Assembly (NCBI GenBank): GCA_963576725.1
Contig: OY755252.1
Span: 51,795,059 to 51,859,058 of the forward strand
Length of the DNA: 64,000 nt
DNA from: Azorinus chamasolen
Taxonomy: Eukaryota > Mollusca > Bivalvia > Cardiida > Solecurtidae
Reading direction: 5' to 3'
The position numbers and the translations under genes were made by a program. Positions 32,086 to 42,397 of the stretch are shown here, one piece after another. The notes below the pieces were generated by a model. The model was not told the origin of the DNA and ran no database searches. It worked only from the letters and a program-made list of their open reading frames with translations. How positions within the stretch are numbered: the stretch's first letter is position 1; each line of letters begins with the position of its first letter.

Positions 32086-32289
32086 AAACACCTTTTCAAG
32101 CATATGCAAACAGAGTAGACCCAGATCAAACAGTTCCAATAGAAGCCTTCAGATCAGGGTCTGCTCTGTTTGCTTATGAAATTATAATCGACTTGAATCT
32201 AGTTTCTATCATTATCAAAAACTCCTGTACACATTTACCATTATGAAAATTAAGCTAATAAATATTCATGCTGTCATTATTTCTTTCAT
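32086..32289 (+). mobile_element. TTAA-1 copy cut by an HL head
   Basis: Palindrome 32106-32172 (CAGAGTAGACCCAGATCAAA / TTCAGATCAGGGTCTGCTCT), AGCTAATAAATATTCATGC, TTTCTTTCAT, where the HL head begins. The ATGAATATTCATGGAG end is missing. Confidence 0.75.
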
Positions 32290-32690
32290 AACAAGAGTGC
32301 CAGTGGGCACAATATACACCCGCTGAGGCTTTGTTCAACATAAACTGAGGTTAATATATTTGCTAAACGCAAATGATTATATAAAACACAAATTATTCTA
32401 AGTCCAATTGTGTGACCTTGACCTTTGATATACATACTGGGACACACCCATACTACTGCTACTGTAGCATGTCCAGATAAACATTGTGGTGTAATTTTAG
32501 AAGGATCCACCAAGCAGAATTTGAGTTAGAGATGTTATAGACAGACAGGGCCATTCCATAATATGTCCCATTTTTTTTCAAACAGATGAAGCTTGTGATG
32601 GTAGACAAGTGTTCCAAGTTTCAAGGCTTTATCTCAAAGGGTTATGTAAATAAGTGGACTTTAACAAAAACCTTAACCAAAAATTCTAAA
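32290..32690 (+). mobile_element. HL-D head and a 4.2-kb-type core fragment
   Basis: AACAAGAGTGCCAGTGGGCA head with TGCC/GGCA hairpin, one short core with GTGACCTTGACCTTTGA and AGACAGACAGGG, to about 32580. Then GATGAAGCTTGTGATGGTAG ... AACCTTAACCAAAAATTC, the core seen at 4.2 and 40.5 kb. Confidence 0.6.
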
Positions 32691-32940
32691 TTAACCCTTC
32701 GCTTGCTGAATTTTAAAATACATTTCTCCTTCTTTACCCATGCCCTGTTGTATAATTACATACATCTTCACTGTGTACAAGTATTTTGCTGTGCAATCAC
32801 TGCTGTGGAGTGCACTGGTTGCACAATCAACTTGTAAATAGTGCAGACCCTGATGTGACAGCTCCTGCAGGAGCTGTCTCATCTGGGTCTTCACTATTTA
32901 CAGGTAGGTATATTGACGTGAACAGCAAGCGAAGGGTTAA
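32691..32940 (+). mobile_element. TTAA-5 element, complete
   Basis: Ends TTAACCCTTCGCTTGCTG / CAGCAAGCGAAGGGTTAA are perfect over 18 bp with TTAA at each edge. Palindrome 32834-32902 (GTAAATAGTGCAGACCCTGA ... CTCATCTGGGTCTTCACTAT + TTAC, centre CTGCAG). 250 bp. A second, about 95% similar copy is at 54507-54758. Confidence 0.9.
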
Positions 32941-33529
32941 CAACTTTCTAATCTAGGTCTCTACTGTTATCTACACTACATGTATTTTCATCCCTTTTGT
33001 TTGGAAGGGACTTACTCTACCATTAAAGATAATGGAAACATTCATATATTCTACTTTTTTAGGTTAAACTTATGCATTCACATGCAGGTGTATAACTTGA
33101 ACAGCAAATCGATAGACAAGATATTGATGTTCAATCATTCAAAACTTCTGTAGTCCTTTTGGGATTCAACCCTTTGAAGTACATGTGTAATAGTCATCTC
33201 ATTCTGCAAAACAAACCCACTTCCTTCAAAAAACTTTTAAAAAATACAAACTAAATGTCCATCAGTTTGGAACCTGATGATACACAAAGTTACTTGGCAT
33301 CTCATCTGGATTCGTAGGTGATCACAAATTGGCTGTTTAAGCACGTTAAGAGTAAGTCACTGCAGCGACTAATGCTACTTACATGACAATAAATCATATT
33401 ATGATCCTTCAACCATTTCACACTACAGTTCTTAAAGCCATTTATCATGCTGGGGTTAACTGCCATAATGCCATACAGTCAAACAACAATTTATGATGAA
33501 GTTTGGTTTGGACCCAGATAAGACACTAA
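32941..33529. other. Unassigned DNA with one TTAA-3 palindrome
   Basis: Palindrome remnant at 33260-33325 (CAGTTTGGAACCTGATGATAC / CTTGGCATCTCATCTGGATTC). Nothing else recognised. Confidence 0.45.
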
Positions 33530-34217
33530 TTAACCCTTTCCTTCATATAAACACTTTATCACTAATTTGCAAACAGAGAAGACCCAATTCAGACAGTTCC
33601 TGTAGGAGCCATTGATTAGGGTCCGTTTTGTTTGCTTCTGCATTAATATAGATGTGATTCTACAGTTTCTGCCAAGGTAAATAAAGTCCTGTGTTCATGT
33701 ACCATTATAAACATTCAGCTAATAAATACTTCATGATCTCACTATTTCTCATGATCTCACTATTTCTCATGATGTCACTATTTCTCATTATTTCTCATGA
33801 TGTCATTATTTCTCATGATGTCATTATTTCTCATGATCTCACTATTTCTTATGATGTCACTATTTCTCATTATTTCTCATGATCTCACTATTTCTCATGA
33901 TGTCACTATTTCTCATTATTTCTCATGATCTCACTATTTCTCATGATGTCACTATTTCTCATGATGTCACTATTTCTCATTATTTCTCATGATGTCATTA
34001 TTTCTCATGATCTCACTATTTCTCATGATGTCACTATTTCTCATTATTTCTCATGATCTCACTATTTCTCATGATGTCACTATTTCTCATGATGTCACTA
34101 TTTCTCATTATTTCTCATGATGTCATTATTTCTCATGATGTCATTATTTCTCATGATCTCACTATTTCTCATGATCTCACTAATTCTTACAGGTATATTC
34201 AACAGGGAAAGGGTTCA
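33530..34217 (+). mobile_element. TTAA-1b element with minisatellite expansion
   Basis: TTAACCCTTTCCTTCATATA start, palindrome 33570-33638, TTTCTGCCAAGG, TTCAGCTAATAAATACTTC, then the array 33733-34190, then a TATTCAACAGGGAAAGGGTT end. Without the array it would be about 240 bp, the normal size. Confidence 0.85.
33733..34190. repeat. Minisatellite ATGATNTCACTATTTCTC, 18/28 bp
   Basis: Mixture of 18-bp units (ATGATCTCACTATTTCTC, ATGATGTCACTATTTCTC) and about 28-bp units with an added ATTATTTCTC, about 20 in all. The unit equals the normal TTAA-1 segment CATGATGTCATTATTTCTT. The ORFs at 33691-33882 and 34053-34262 are shadows of it. Confidence 0.9.
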
Positions 34218-34266
34218 TTTTCCAAAGGCAGAACTTGTTGTGTACTAAACATTTGTCATTGAAGTA

Positions 34267-34524
34267 CTTCAACCCTTTCCCTGTTGAATATTCATGTAAG
34301 ATATAATGACTTCATGGATACTAATTAGATTAATTTTCATAATGGCAAATATGAACACAGGGCATTTTACTTAAGAATCAGATTGATATTATACAATAAG
34401 CCAACAGGAGCAGACCCTGATCAGACGGTCCTATAGATGGTCCTATAGGAGCCATATGATCAGGGTCTACTCTGTTTGAAAATGCATGAAAATGCATAAG
34501 GTATTTACCTGAAGGGGCATGTTA
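34267..34524 (-). mobile_element. TTAA-1b element
   Basis: CAACCCTTTCCCTGTTGAATA left, TTAATTTTCATAATGGCA, palindrome about 34397-34476 with a duplicated GGTCCTATAGA, right end GGGGCATGTTAA. It lies 50 bp from the previous copy in opposite orientation. Confidence 0.75.
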
Positions 34525-35090
34525 ACCTTTTCAATTGTCAGTGTCATGCAGTACATTAGTGTTTATATGTTAATATTTATGAAGTTTTAAATTTAACTGA
34601 GTGATTATTTAACTAACAGCCATGAGACTGATCAGAAACCAATGTCTCTCAGCATCAGAACTGAATAACAAACTATTTACATATGACAATTTTGTCATGA
34701 TCAACAGGTTAATCTCAGCTTGGAGCCTCCTTTCAGCATCCATAATTGTTCACAATTATTCATTTGGAGTCCAAAGCTATGGAAACTGGCCATCCATAAA
34801 CAACTATAAGATATACCCTAAATCTACCCAGATGTTCTTCTATGCACAGACTATGTAATTTGTTCCATGCACAAAAGAACACCATTACAAACAAAACAAA
34901 TGCCTTCAAATGCCTATACATGTACCTGGATTCACTATCTTAAATGTTTTACAGAAACCAATCCATTTAAATTAATGTCACAATATTCAGAGCTAGGGAT
35001 AAGATTTCTTACTCAGTCCCAACCCTATTTGTTGGTATTCATTCTATTTGCCTCCCTACTGAGTACCAACAAGATAGCAGTTGGATGGAG
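34525..35090. other. Unassigned stretch
   Basis: ORFs of 78 and 85 codons on the plus strand (34622, 34867) have no motif I recognise. ACTGATCAGAAACC near 34628 may be a decayed TTAA-3 arm. Confidence 0.3.
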
Positions 35091-35204
35091 ATACAGCAAA
35101 ACCTCTAGCATCACCTACAATTAGTTAATAGCGGTCTTGGAGACAGGACTGGTGGCAGCTTACTGCAGAATTCCGGTTTACACTGGTTCTACTTTATATG
35201 GATA
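35091..35204. mobile_element. Decayed pogo-like MITE
   Basis: TACAGCAAAACCTCTAGC at the left and CCGGTTTACACTGGTTCTACT + TTATA at the right recall the 24064 family (CAGTAGAACCTG...). The match is weak. Confidence 0.4.
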
Positions 35205-35497
35205 ATTTCGTAAAATACCATCCTAAACTGAAATTGGCCATTAAAGCACATAGTAGGATCAAAAGATCAGCAAAAACTAGGGGTCATTGATAGGAACAAT
35301 ATCAATATATCATCGATTCATGTCAGTCGATCCGATATCGATACAAATGGAGGACAAGTAAATACCTTTTCATGGGCTATATTTCTTACAGGTTGGTAAC
35401 TTCTTACATACTTGCAGTTAAATTCTTGATGAGATATGCTGCAGATGCTGTCTCAATCTGGGTCTGCACTTTTTGTCATGAGAATTTGAGTGTTATG
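35205..35497. other. Unassigned, with a TTAA-2 palindrome half
   Basis: 35430-35482 has TGCAGATGCTGTCTCAATCT + GGGTCTGCAC. The rest is unassigned. Confidence 0.4.
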
Positions 35498-36374
35498 CCC
35501 CCATTCCACTCGGCGGCGCTCTACGGCTATCTACGCGCTTGGAAGGAGCGCCATAGATCTCATCCGGATGGGGCGATATAGGGGTACTTATGATCCGATT
35601 TCTATCAGATAACGCTCCAGTTGCGATTCAGTAGCGATCAATACGATCCGATAGCAACTTGATAGCATTTCGTCGCCACCCATTTCCCAAAAAACGTTGG
35701 GACCCTCCATGATCAGTTTTCGCTCCGTTGGCGATTCAGAGCGAGTAAGAGGTGATTCAATGCGCTCTATTTGCGCCTCGAGTGCGATCTCTGAGATCTA
35801 TGGCGCTCAAGCTAGATCCGATAGCGATCTTGGCGACCTATGGAGATTCCTTTCCTTATCGCTCAATTAGCGCTCCAGACGATCCGATTAGGACAAGATG
35901 CTATGAAAACCTGTGGTGTTCTACCACGCTCAACAGTTTTACGCTTGGCTGCAGAAGAGCGTGAAGGCTTGAGAGAACAGAACAGAACATATATTTTATT
36001 GATTTGTACATAGTACATCTTCATATACACAACATATATTACACATTATAACATATTGTATATTCATATAAAATATGTTAAGATATAAGACAATTGTTTT
36101 TGGAGAACGATGGCGCTCGAAGGCAATCTTGGCGATCAAGTCCGATGGCGATTTTGGCGATCACGTATCGCTCCGAAGGCGATCAAGTAGCGATTTGATG
36201 GCGTTCTGGACTGAGAGCAACGGATCTTTGTGCAGGGGAGTAGACCGACGGCGACCCTGGCGATCATGGAGATCTGATGGAGATCAGGTAGTGCTTCTGG
36301 CGATCGGTCACTCTATTTGGCGATCTGTGGCGCTCTCACAGAGCGCCATAGATCGCTGCCTAGTGGAATGGGGG
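35498..36374. mobile_element. GATC-rich element with CCCCCATTCCACT inverted ends
   Basis: Perfect 13-bp ends CCCCCATTCCACT / AGTGGAATGGGGG, continuing imperfectly for another 15-20 bp (GGCGGCGCTCTA versus GGCAGCGATCTA). The interior is GC-richer than its surroundings and full of GCGATC, GATCCGAT and GGCGATC words, about twenty in 877 bp. No coding signal: plus-strand frames at 35372, 35752 and 36075 follow the repeated words. No clear target duplication; flanks GTTATG/TATTAC may extend the ends. An AT-rich insert sits at about 35977-36090. Confidence 0.65.
35977..36090 (-). mobile_element. Possible LINE 3' tail fragment
   Basis: AGAACAGAACAGAACATATA then TTTTATTGAT reads in reverse as AATAAAA followed by TGTTC repeats, the kind of end many LINEs have. 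AT-rich and clearly unlike the GATC-rich DNA on both sides. Confidence 0.45.
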
Positions 36375-36465
36375 TATTACGTACTTCAACTTGTTAACAG
36401 TTTGAAAAAATAAAGTTAAATAACTTGGAAGTGTTGCAGTATACCATTAAGCCACAAAGGATATA

Positions 36466-37419
36466 CAGTCAAACTTTAATAGCTTGAGCATCAATGAGTC
36501 GAGGACAGTGCCTTGCTCGAGGTCTGGTCGAAGTCCCGGAAAAAGTTGTTTTTAATTCAATGTAATAAACAACTGCTGGGTCAAATATGGCTTGCTCAAG
36601 GACCTGGGCTGGTTCGAGGTATAATTATGCCCCTTCATCTGTTAATCTGTTGTTTGTAGCACTATTGACTCGAGGACACAAATTTGTAAACAAATTACTT
36701 GTTGATTATAACTTCCCACCTGTCAGTCTATTTGATTCACGAGTCGTTTGCAAATTCACAAAGATAAATTTTTGTGCAATTAGATCAGACACTGTATACT
36801 GAAGTCTTAATTGCTTAAGACTTCTGGTTTGAAATAGTTTCAATATTTTGATAATTCACTCATCACACTGAAAGGCCTGTGCTTGGTTGCTGTCCAGATT
36901 TTCACAGCCTCTTGGTATGGAAATACCAATGTTAGAGGACCTTGTGTGGAAGTCATCAGAAGGGATTGGAGGTTGATGTTTGTGACACTGGTCCTTTTAA
37001 CATTTCAGTTCAGAGAATCCTCTCTAAAAGTTTGTTGGTTTGACTTTCTGGAACCTTCTTCTCTCAAAGGGCTGAATTGTTTGTTCGTTTAACCGTGTCG
37101 CACCTCTGTACTGCTTCAGCGGTTAATTGTTTACACGTGACATGCAATCATCCATGTGTACGGCACGCGCTGCGGGTGTTGGCTGATAACTTGAGACACT
37201 GCAACACCAGGGGAAGTGCTGTGTGTATACTTGTCACTTAAAATGACATATAAACAAACACGTTTGAAAGGCGTCGGCTCGAGAATTTTTACTTGTCGGA
37301 GAAATTAAGGGGTGTCGGATTTTCGCCAACGACAAAGATCGAATGTTGGGCCCCTCATGTAAAAAGGGCCTGGGGAAAGCCCTGTAAACTAATGCATCGA
37401 GTTTAATGAGAGACCACTG
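36466..37419. mobile_element. Pogo-like element enclosing a hAT-like fragment
   Basis: TA-CAGTCAAACTTTAATAGC at the left and TTTAATGAGAGACCACTG-TA at the right; loosely inverted ends with TA. Left interior repeats GCTCGAGG, GCTCAAGGACC and GTTCGAGG. 36733-37385 is a copy, in reverse, of parts of the 28349-30340 element. Confidence 0.6.
36733..37385. mobile_element. Inverted, internally deleted copy of the hAT-like element
   Basis: 36733-37022 matches 29885-29594 in reverse and 37026-37385 matches 28707-28349, ending in the same CCTGGGGAAAGCCCTG. The 0.88 kb between these blocks in the 28-kb copy is absent. The other TIR is missing here. Confidence 0.8.
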
Positions 37420-38339
37420 TATATTGCATTTCTTCATTTCATTTCTTGCATTTTGTAAGAGAATATCTTATAATGGAAATGTCACTTCAGCAAAATCAAT
37501 AAACAACTCTTGGGGATGGGAGGAAAAGGAGGCATTTGTTACAGATGTAACATTCCTGACATTAATCTTGCATGATGTGAAACATAATGACTGCATTGCG
37601 ATACATTTCTGAATATCCTATGCACTATTGCTTTGTTTGTTGAATTTCCATACTTGGTTATTAAGAGATATAGTAACATCCTTTTATGACCACTCAAAAG
37701 CAGTCCAATCCAGCTGGGTCTTTAACACTTTACTCCATGAATATTCATGTGAAAAATAATGCCATCATTATATCAATTAGATTTTATTACAATAGCACAT
37801 GCACACAGAAAGTTTTGGGCATGGTAGGAACTGTAAGATCACAATCACTTATTACTGACTCATTGACTTTTGATTATACATCAAAATTGTTGGACTTAGC
37901 AAACGGACACTGTCTGGATGCCACCACCCATATTGGCATAATTATGACATGCATACAAAAATCAGTATTCAACCCTTACCATAACCCTTTCCTTATTCTA
38001 TGTTTATTCCAAATTTCAATACCTACTGAATATTCATGGACAAAATAGTTATAACCCACCTTCCCCCCACCTGGCTGCTTGTCAGAACACCTAACATGGA
38101 TCTCAACATATGTACATACAGAAACATGTAGAGATTTAGCAATATATGCCCCAGCCCAATTTATGTAATAACCAGAAATGGTGTCAAAGCCACCTGATGC
38201 TCGCCTGTTTAAAAGTTAAGTCTAAAACGTGTCATATTGAATACAAAAAAAACCATTCAAATTTCAATTTAAACTTAACTGCATCAATATCAAAACCAAA
38301 ATGCAACCAATTTTCAGAAACTTCAAAAGATTATTAAAC
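37420..38339. other. Mostly unassigned; TTAA-1 fragments
   Basis: 37725-37840 is a minus-strand TTAA-1 end (AACACTTTACTCCATGAATA, TAGGAACTGTAAGATC). 37970-38050 has CCCTTTCC and TGAATATTCATGGAC pieces. No gene seen. Confidence 0.45.
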
Positions 38340-38815
38340 AACAAAGATACATACCAAATATGGAAGCCCTATGTCTATTGGTTCCATTGTAATAGGTAGT
38401 TAAAGATTTTTGCAAAATTAGGTCAAAGGTGAAGGTCAGAAGGGCAAACATGTTGGTCATACCAAGTATAGAAGCCCAATGCCCATTGCATCCTATATTA
38501 TAAGCATTTAAAGATTTTTGCAAAAGTCGGTCAAAGGTCAGTTAAGGTCACACAGTAATAAACATTGGTATAGTTGGAAAGTCTTAAGACAGGAAAGATA
38601 CATACAAAGTATGGAAGCCCTAGGCCTATTGGTTCCAATGTTATATGCATTTAAAGACTTTTGCAAAAGTAGGCCAAAAGTTAAGGTCAAGGTTGGAAAA
38701 GTCTTCAGACAAGAAAGTTGAATAACCAAGCATGGAAGCCCTTGGCCTACTGGTTCAAATTTTATAGGCATAAATGATTTAAGAATTTTGCAAAAGAAGT
38801 TCAAAGAGGGAAAGA
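38340..38815 (+). repeat. ~120-bp tandem units (HL-type core)
   Basis: Four units with GATACATACCAAATATGGAA, GCCCTATGNCTATTGGTTCC and TTAAAGATTTTTGCAAAA. No head or hairpin end visible; GAGGGAAAGAGTTAA at 38803 may be a TTAA end. Confidence 0.7.
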
Positions 38816-38939
38816 GTTAAATAGTGCAATTTGTAACAGACCCTGGGGTTATTGGGGGAATCAAATTTGTGCCCACCGCCTAAGAAGTGCATAACATAAT
38901 TATATTATAACAGTTATCATATGACTAGAATTGGTTTTG

Positions 38940-39470
38940 ATACAACAACCAATGTCTCCCCAAAGCGCGTGGACAAAAATTTACAAAGTCCCATAACAGA
39001 AAATCAATCAACCAGAAAAGGAATAAACTATGCACAACTTGGCACGGTGCTGATCAATCCTATGAAGTTTCATGAATATCCGACCAACGATTTTGGAGAA
39101 GCCCCACGGACAAAACTTTCCAAGTAAAAAATTCAAAGTCCCATTTCTCTGCAGAAAATCATCAAACAGGAACTGGAATAAAAAGACATGCACATCTTGG
39201 CATAGTGCTGATCAATCCTATTAAGTTTCATGGAAATTCAATCAAAAGTTTTGGTGAAACTGTGTGGACAAAATTTTCGATGTAAACACTACAAAGTCCA
39301 ATAACTCTGCAGAAAATCATCAAACCGGAACAGGAATAAAATATGCACAACTAGGTATGATGCTAATCAACCTTATGAAATTTAATGAATATCCAATTAA
39401 AGGTTTTGGAGAAACCCTGCAGACAAAATTTTCATGCAAAAATTTCAAAGTCCAATATTACTGAAGCCAG
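38940..39470 (+). repeat. ~150-bp tandem units (HL-type core)
   Basis: Units share CATAACTCTGCAGAAAATCA, GGAATAAAATATGCACAACT, GCTGATCAATCCTATGAAGT and TTTTGGAGAAACC. About three and a half units. Confidence 0.75.
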
Positions 39471-40245
39471 AGTTATAAAATTTGTGCATAATGCTTCCTT
39501 CTATCATGCTCTTTCCATAAATGAAATATCATTCCGATAGCATCAGTAGAGTTATTGATTGGACAAAAAAATATAATAAAAGGCAATAACTCAAAAGTAT
39601 TGAAGCCAGATTTATGGTCCTTATACATGACACTTCCTCCCATCATGCTCTTTCCAGGTATGAAGTTACAATCAAATGGCATGAACCATATAGGAGTTAT
39701 CGTCCGGACAAGAAAGTGTGAATAATTTACCTTGAATTGCGACAATGACCTTGAATTGTGACCTTGACCTTTGACCCTCATGTCTAAATCCTGCTGTCTG
39801 CACATCAGCTTTTTAAGAAGAGCATTTGTGCCACAGTATTTTGGAATCCTTCCAAGGGTTATACAGATGTGGAGCCGACATGAACATTAAGGCTAAAACA
39901 GTTGACCTTGATCTGTGACCTTGACCTTTGAAGACTGTGAATCCTGCTGTCTGTACATCAACTTGTTATGGAAAGCATTTGTGCCACAGCATTTTGAAAT
40001 CCTTCCAAGAGTTTAAGAGACATGGAGCGAACACGAAGGGTGTGGCTAACAACATTTGACCTTGACCTTTGACCCACCTGTCTAAATCGAACGCTCTGCA
40101 CATTGTATTGTTGAGTTGAACATTTGTACCGAAGTATTTTGAAATCCTTTCATATTTGTGAGAGATATGGAGCAGACACGAGTATGACAGACAGACAGAC
40201 AGACAGATGGACAGACTGACCGACGGACGGACAGAGAACTCGACC
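39471..40245 (+). repeat. HL-type core with TTTGACC motifs and CAGA tail
   Basis: Units with GAAGCCAGAGTTATAAAATT and later TGACCTTGACCTTTGACC, CATTTGTGCCACAGTATTTT, GAAATCCTTCCAAG. TGACCTTTGACC occurs at 39765 and 40063. Ends in a GACAGACAGA/GACGGACGG run just before the next head. Confidence 0.7.
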
Positions 40246-42397
40246 AACAAGAGCTGTCGTAGGACAGCGCGCTCGACTATTCTCAGAATTGTTAGTGTAA
40301 AAATGCTTGATAGTGGACTAAAATAGTGTCCAATGATACTAGAAGCAAGTAATCAGTCTCAGTAAATATCTTTAATAGTATTCAGGATGTAGGATCTCTT
40401 TGAACTCTTTAATGAAGAGAAAAACTTAAGTCAAAAAGGGCAATCATTTCTGTTAAAATGCTTGACAGAGTAATGTACTCTTGCCTACATATGAAGCTTG
40501 AGGTGGTGAACAAGTGTTCCAAGTTTCAAAGCTTTATCTCAAAGGGTTATGTAAATAAGTGGACTTTAACAAAAACCTTAACCAAAAGTTCTATTTTAGT
40601 TAAAAAGGGCCCTAATTCTGTCAAAATGCTTGACAGAGTTATGTACTCTTGCCTACAGATGAAGATTGTGGTGGTGAACAAGTGAGTTAGAGAGCAGACA
40701 AGGAAAAAATGGCCAATTTTGACTGAATCAAGGACCATAACTCAGAGGTTATCAGAGGTGTGTTATACGATTTGACTGGTAATCGGTCAGGAATTTGCAA
40801 CTATAAACATCCTCTGCAAGTTTGGTGAAGATAAAATGAAAACTATTTGAATTATAGAGCAGACAAGGCTTAAAGACAGACAATTTTGACTGAATCAAGG
40901 GCGATAACTCAAAGGTGTCTTATGCGATTTAGGTGGTAATCGAACTTGGTCAAGATTTTGCGCCTATAAACATTCTCCACAAGTTTGGTGAAGATCAGAA
41001 GAAAACTATTTGAGTAAGAGAGCGGATAACCTGGCTAAAACGGCCAATTTTGACTGAATCAAGGGCCAAAACTCAGAGATGTTTAATGCGATTTAGGTGG
41101 TAATCGAACTTGGTCAAGATTTACACATATTAACATTCTCTTAAAGTTTGGTGAAGATCAGATGAAAAACTGTTTGAATTATAGAGCGGACAAGGCTAAA
41201 ACGGACAATTATGACTGAATCAAGGGCCATAACTCAGGTGTTTATTGCGATTTGAGTGGTAATCGAACTTGGTAAATATTTTGCACCTATTAACATTCTC
41301 TGTAAGTTTGGTGAAGATCAGATTTAAAATAGAAAAAAGGAAAATTTAAGAATTTTGTAGTATGAAACCATTGTGATAAATATCTATCTAGCATTTGCTC
41401 CTATAGGAGCAAATGCTCTATTTATCACAATGGTTTCAAAAGGTGACTTTCACAGAGGAGTAGAAAGGCGAATTTATGGAGGAAAGGGTTAATATTAGTG
41501 TAAAAACTAGAACAATGACCAAGTCAGAAATGGTCCCACATGATGATCAAACTTGGCCAAGATTGTTTACCGACAAACATTCTCAGCATGTATGGCGTAT
41601 AGCAGATGAGAAATGTTTGACAAGGCTTTAATGGCAAATTTTGACTAATACAAGGGCCATAACTCAGGCATCACATGCAACTTAGCTAGTAATCTAACTT
41701 GGCCAAGATATTATAGCTATGAACATTCTCTGCAGGTTTGGTGAAGATCAGATGAAAACTATTCATAACTAGAGTTAGAGAGCAGACAAGGCAAAAATGG
41801 CCAATTTTGACTGAATCAATGACCATATAATTCAGAGGTGTTGTATACGATTCGACTGGTAACCAAACTTGGTCAAGAATTTGCAACTATAAACATCCTC
41901 TGCAAGTTTGGTGAAGATTAAACGAAAACTATTTGAATAATAGAGCGGACAAGGCTAAAAAGGACAATTTGGACTGAATCAAGGGCCATAACTCGGGTGT
42001 CTAATGCAATTTGACTGGTAATCACACTTCTCCGCAAGTTTGGTGAATATCAGAGGAAAATAAAGAGCAGACAAGGCTAAAATGCCGATTTTTACTGAAT
42101 CAAGGGCTATAACTGAAAAGGTGTCTGATGCGATTTAAGTGTTAATCAAACTTATTCAAGATTTTACACTTATTAACATTCTCTGAAAGTTTGATGAAGA
42201 TCAGATGAAAACTATTTGAGTTAGAGAGCGGATAAGGCTAAAACTGCCAATTTTGACTGAATCAAGGTCCATCACTCAGAGGTGTCAAATGCGATTTAGG
42301 TGGTAATCGAACTTGGTCAAGATTTTACACAGGATAAACATTCTCTGAAAGTTTGGTGAAGATCAGATGAAAACTATTTGAGCTAGAGAGCTGACAA
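40246..42397 (+). mobile_element. HL-B element with long core
   Basis: Head AACAAGAGCTGTCGTAGGAC + AGCGCGCTCGACT (GCTGTC/GACAGC hairpin). First the 4.2-kb-type core (40440-40690), then about ten units of about 160 bp with TGACTGAATCAAGGGCCATA, GCGATTTAGGTGGTAATCGA and GTTTGGTGAAGATCAGATGA. A TTAA-4 element is inserted at 41323-41492. The core stops where an HL-A head begins; no own tail is seen. Confidence 0.75.
41323..41492 (-). mobile_element. TTAA-4 element inserted in HL-B core
   Basis: TTAA at both edges, ATGGAGGAAAGGG + TTAA right end, palindrome 41365-41432 (AACCATTGTGATAAAT ... TTTATCACAATGGTT). The core unit reads GGTGAAGATCAGAT up to the insertion. The left terminal sequence is reduced. 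Confidence 0.75.

Noticed and set aside
34622..35124. Two consecutive plus-strand ORFs (78 and 85 codons)
   Set aside because: No domain, no shared codon pattern and no splice-site evidence; short enough for chance in AT-rich DNA.
36075..36413. 112-codon ORF in the GATC-rich element
   Set aside because: Its composition follows the GCGATC words (many Arg/Ser/Asp), and it runs to the terminal repeat.
28349..37385. A single large transposon with the 28-kb and 37-kb copies as its inverted ends
   Set aside because: Each copy sits within a different outer element with its own target duplication, so two separate insertions explain the inverted pair better.
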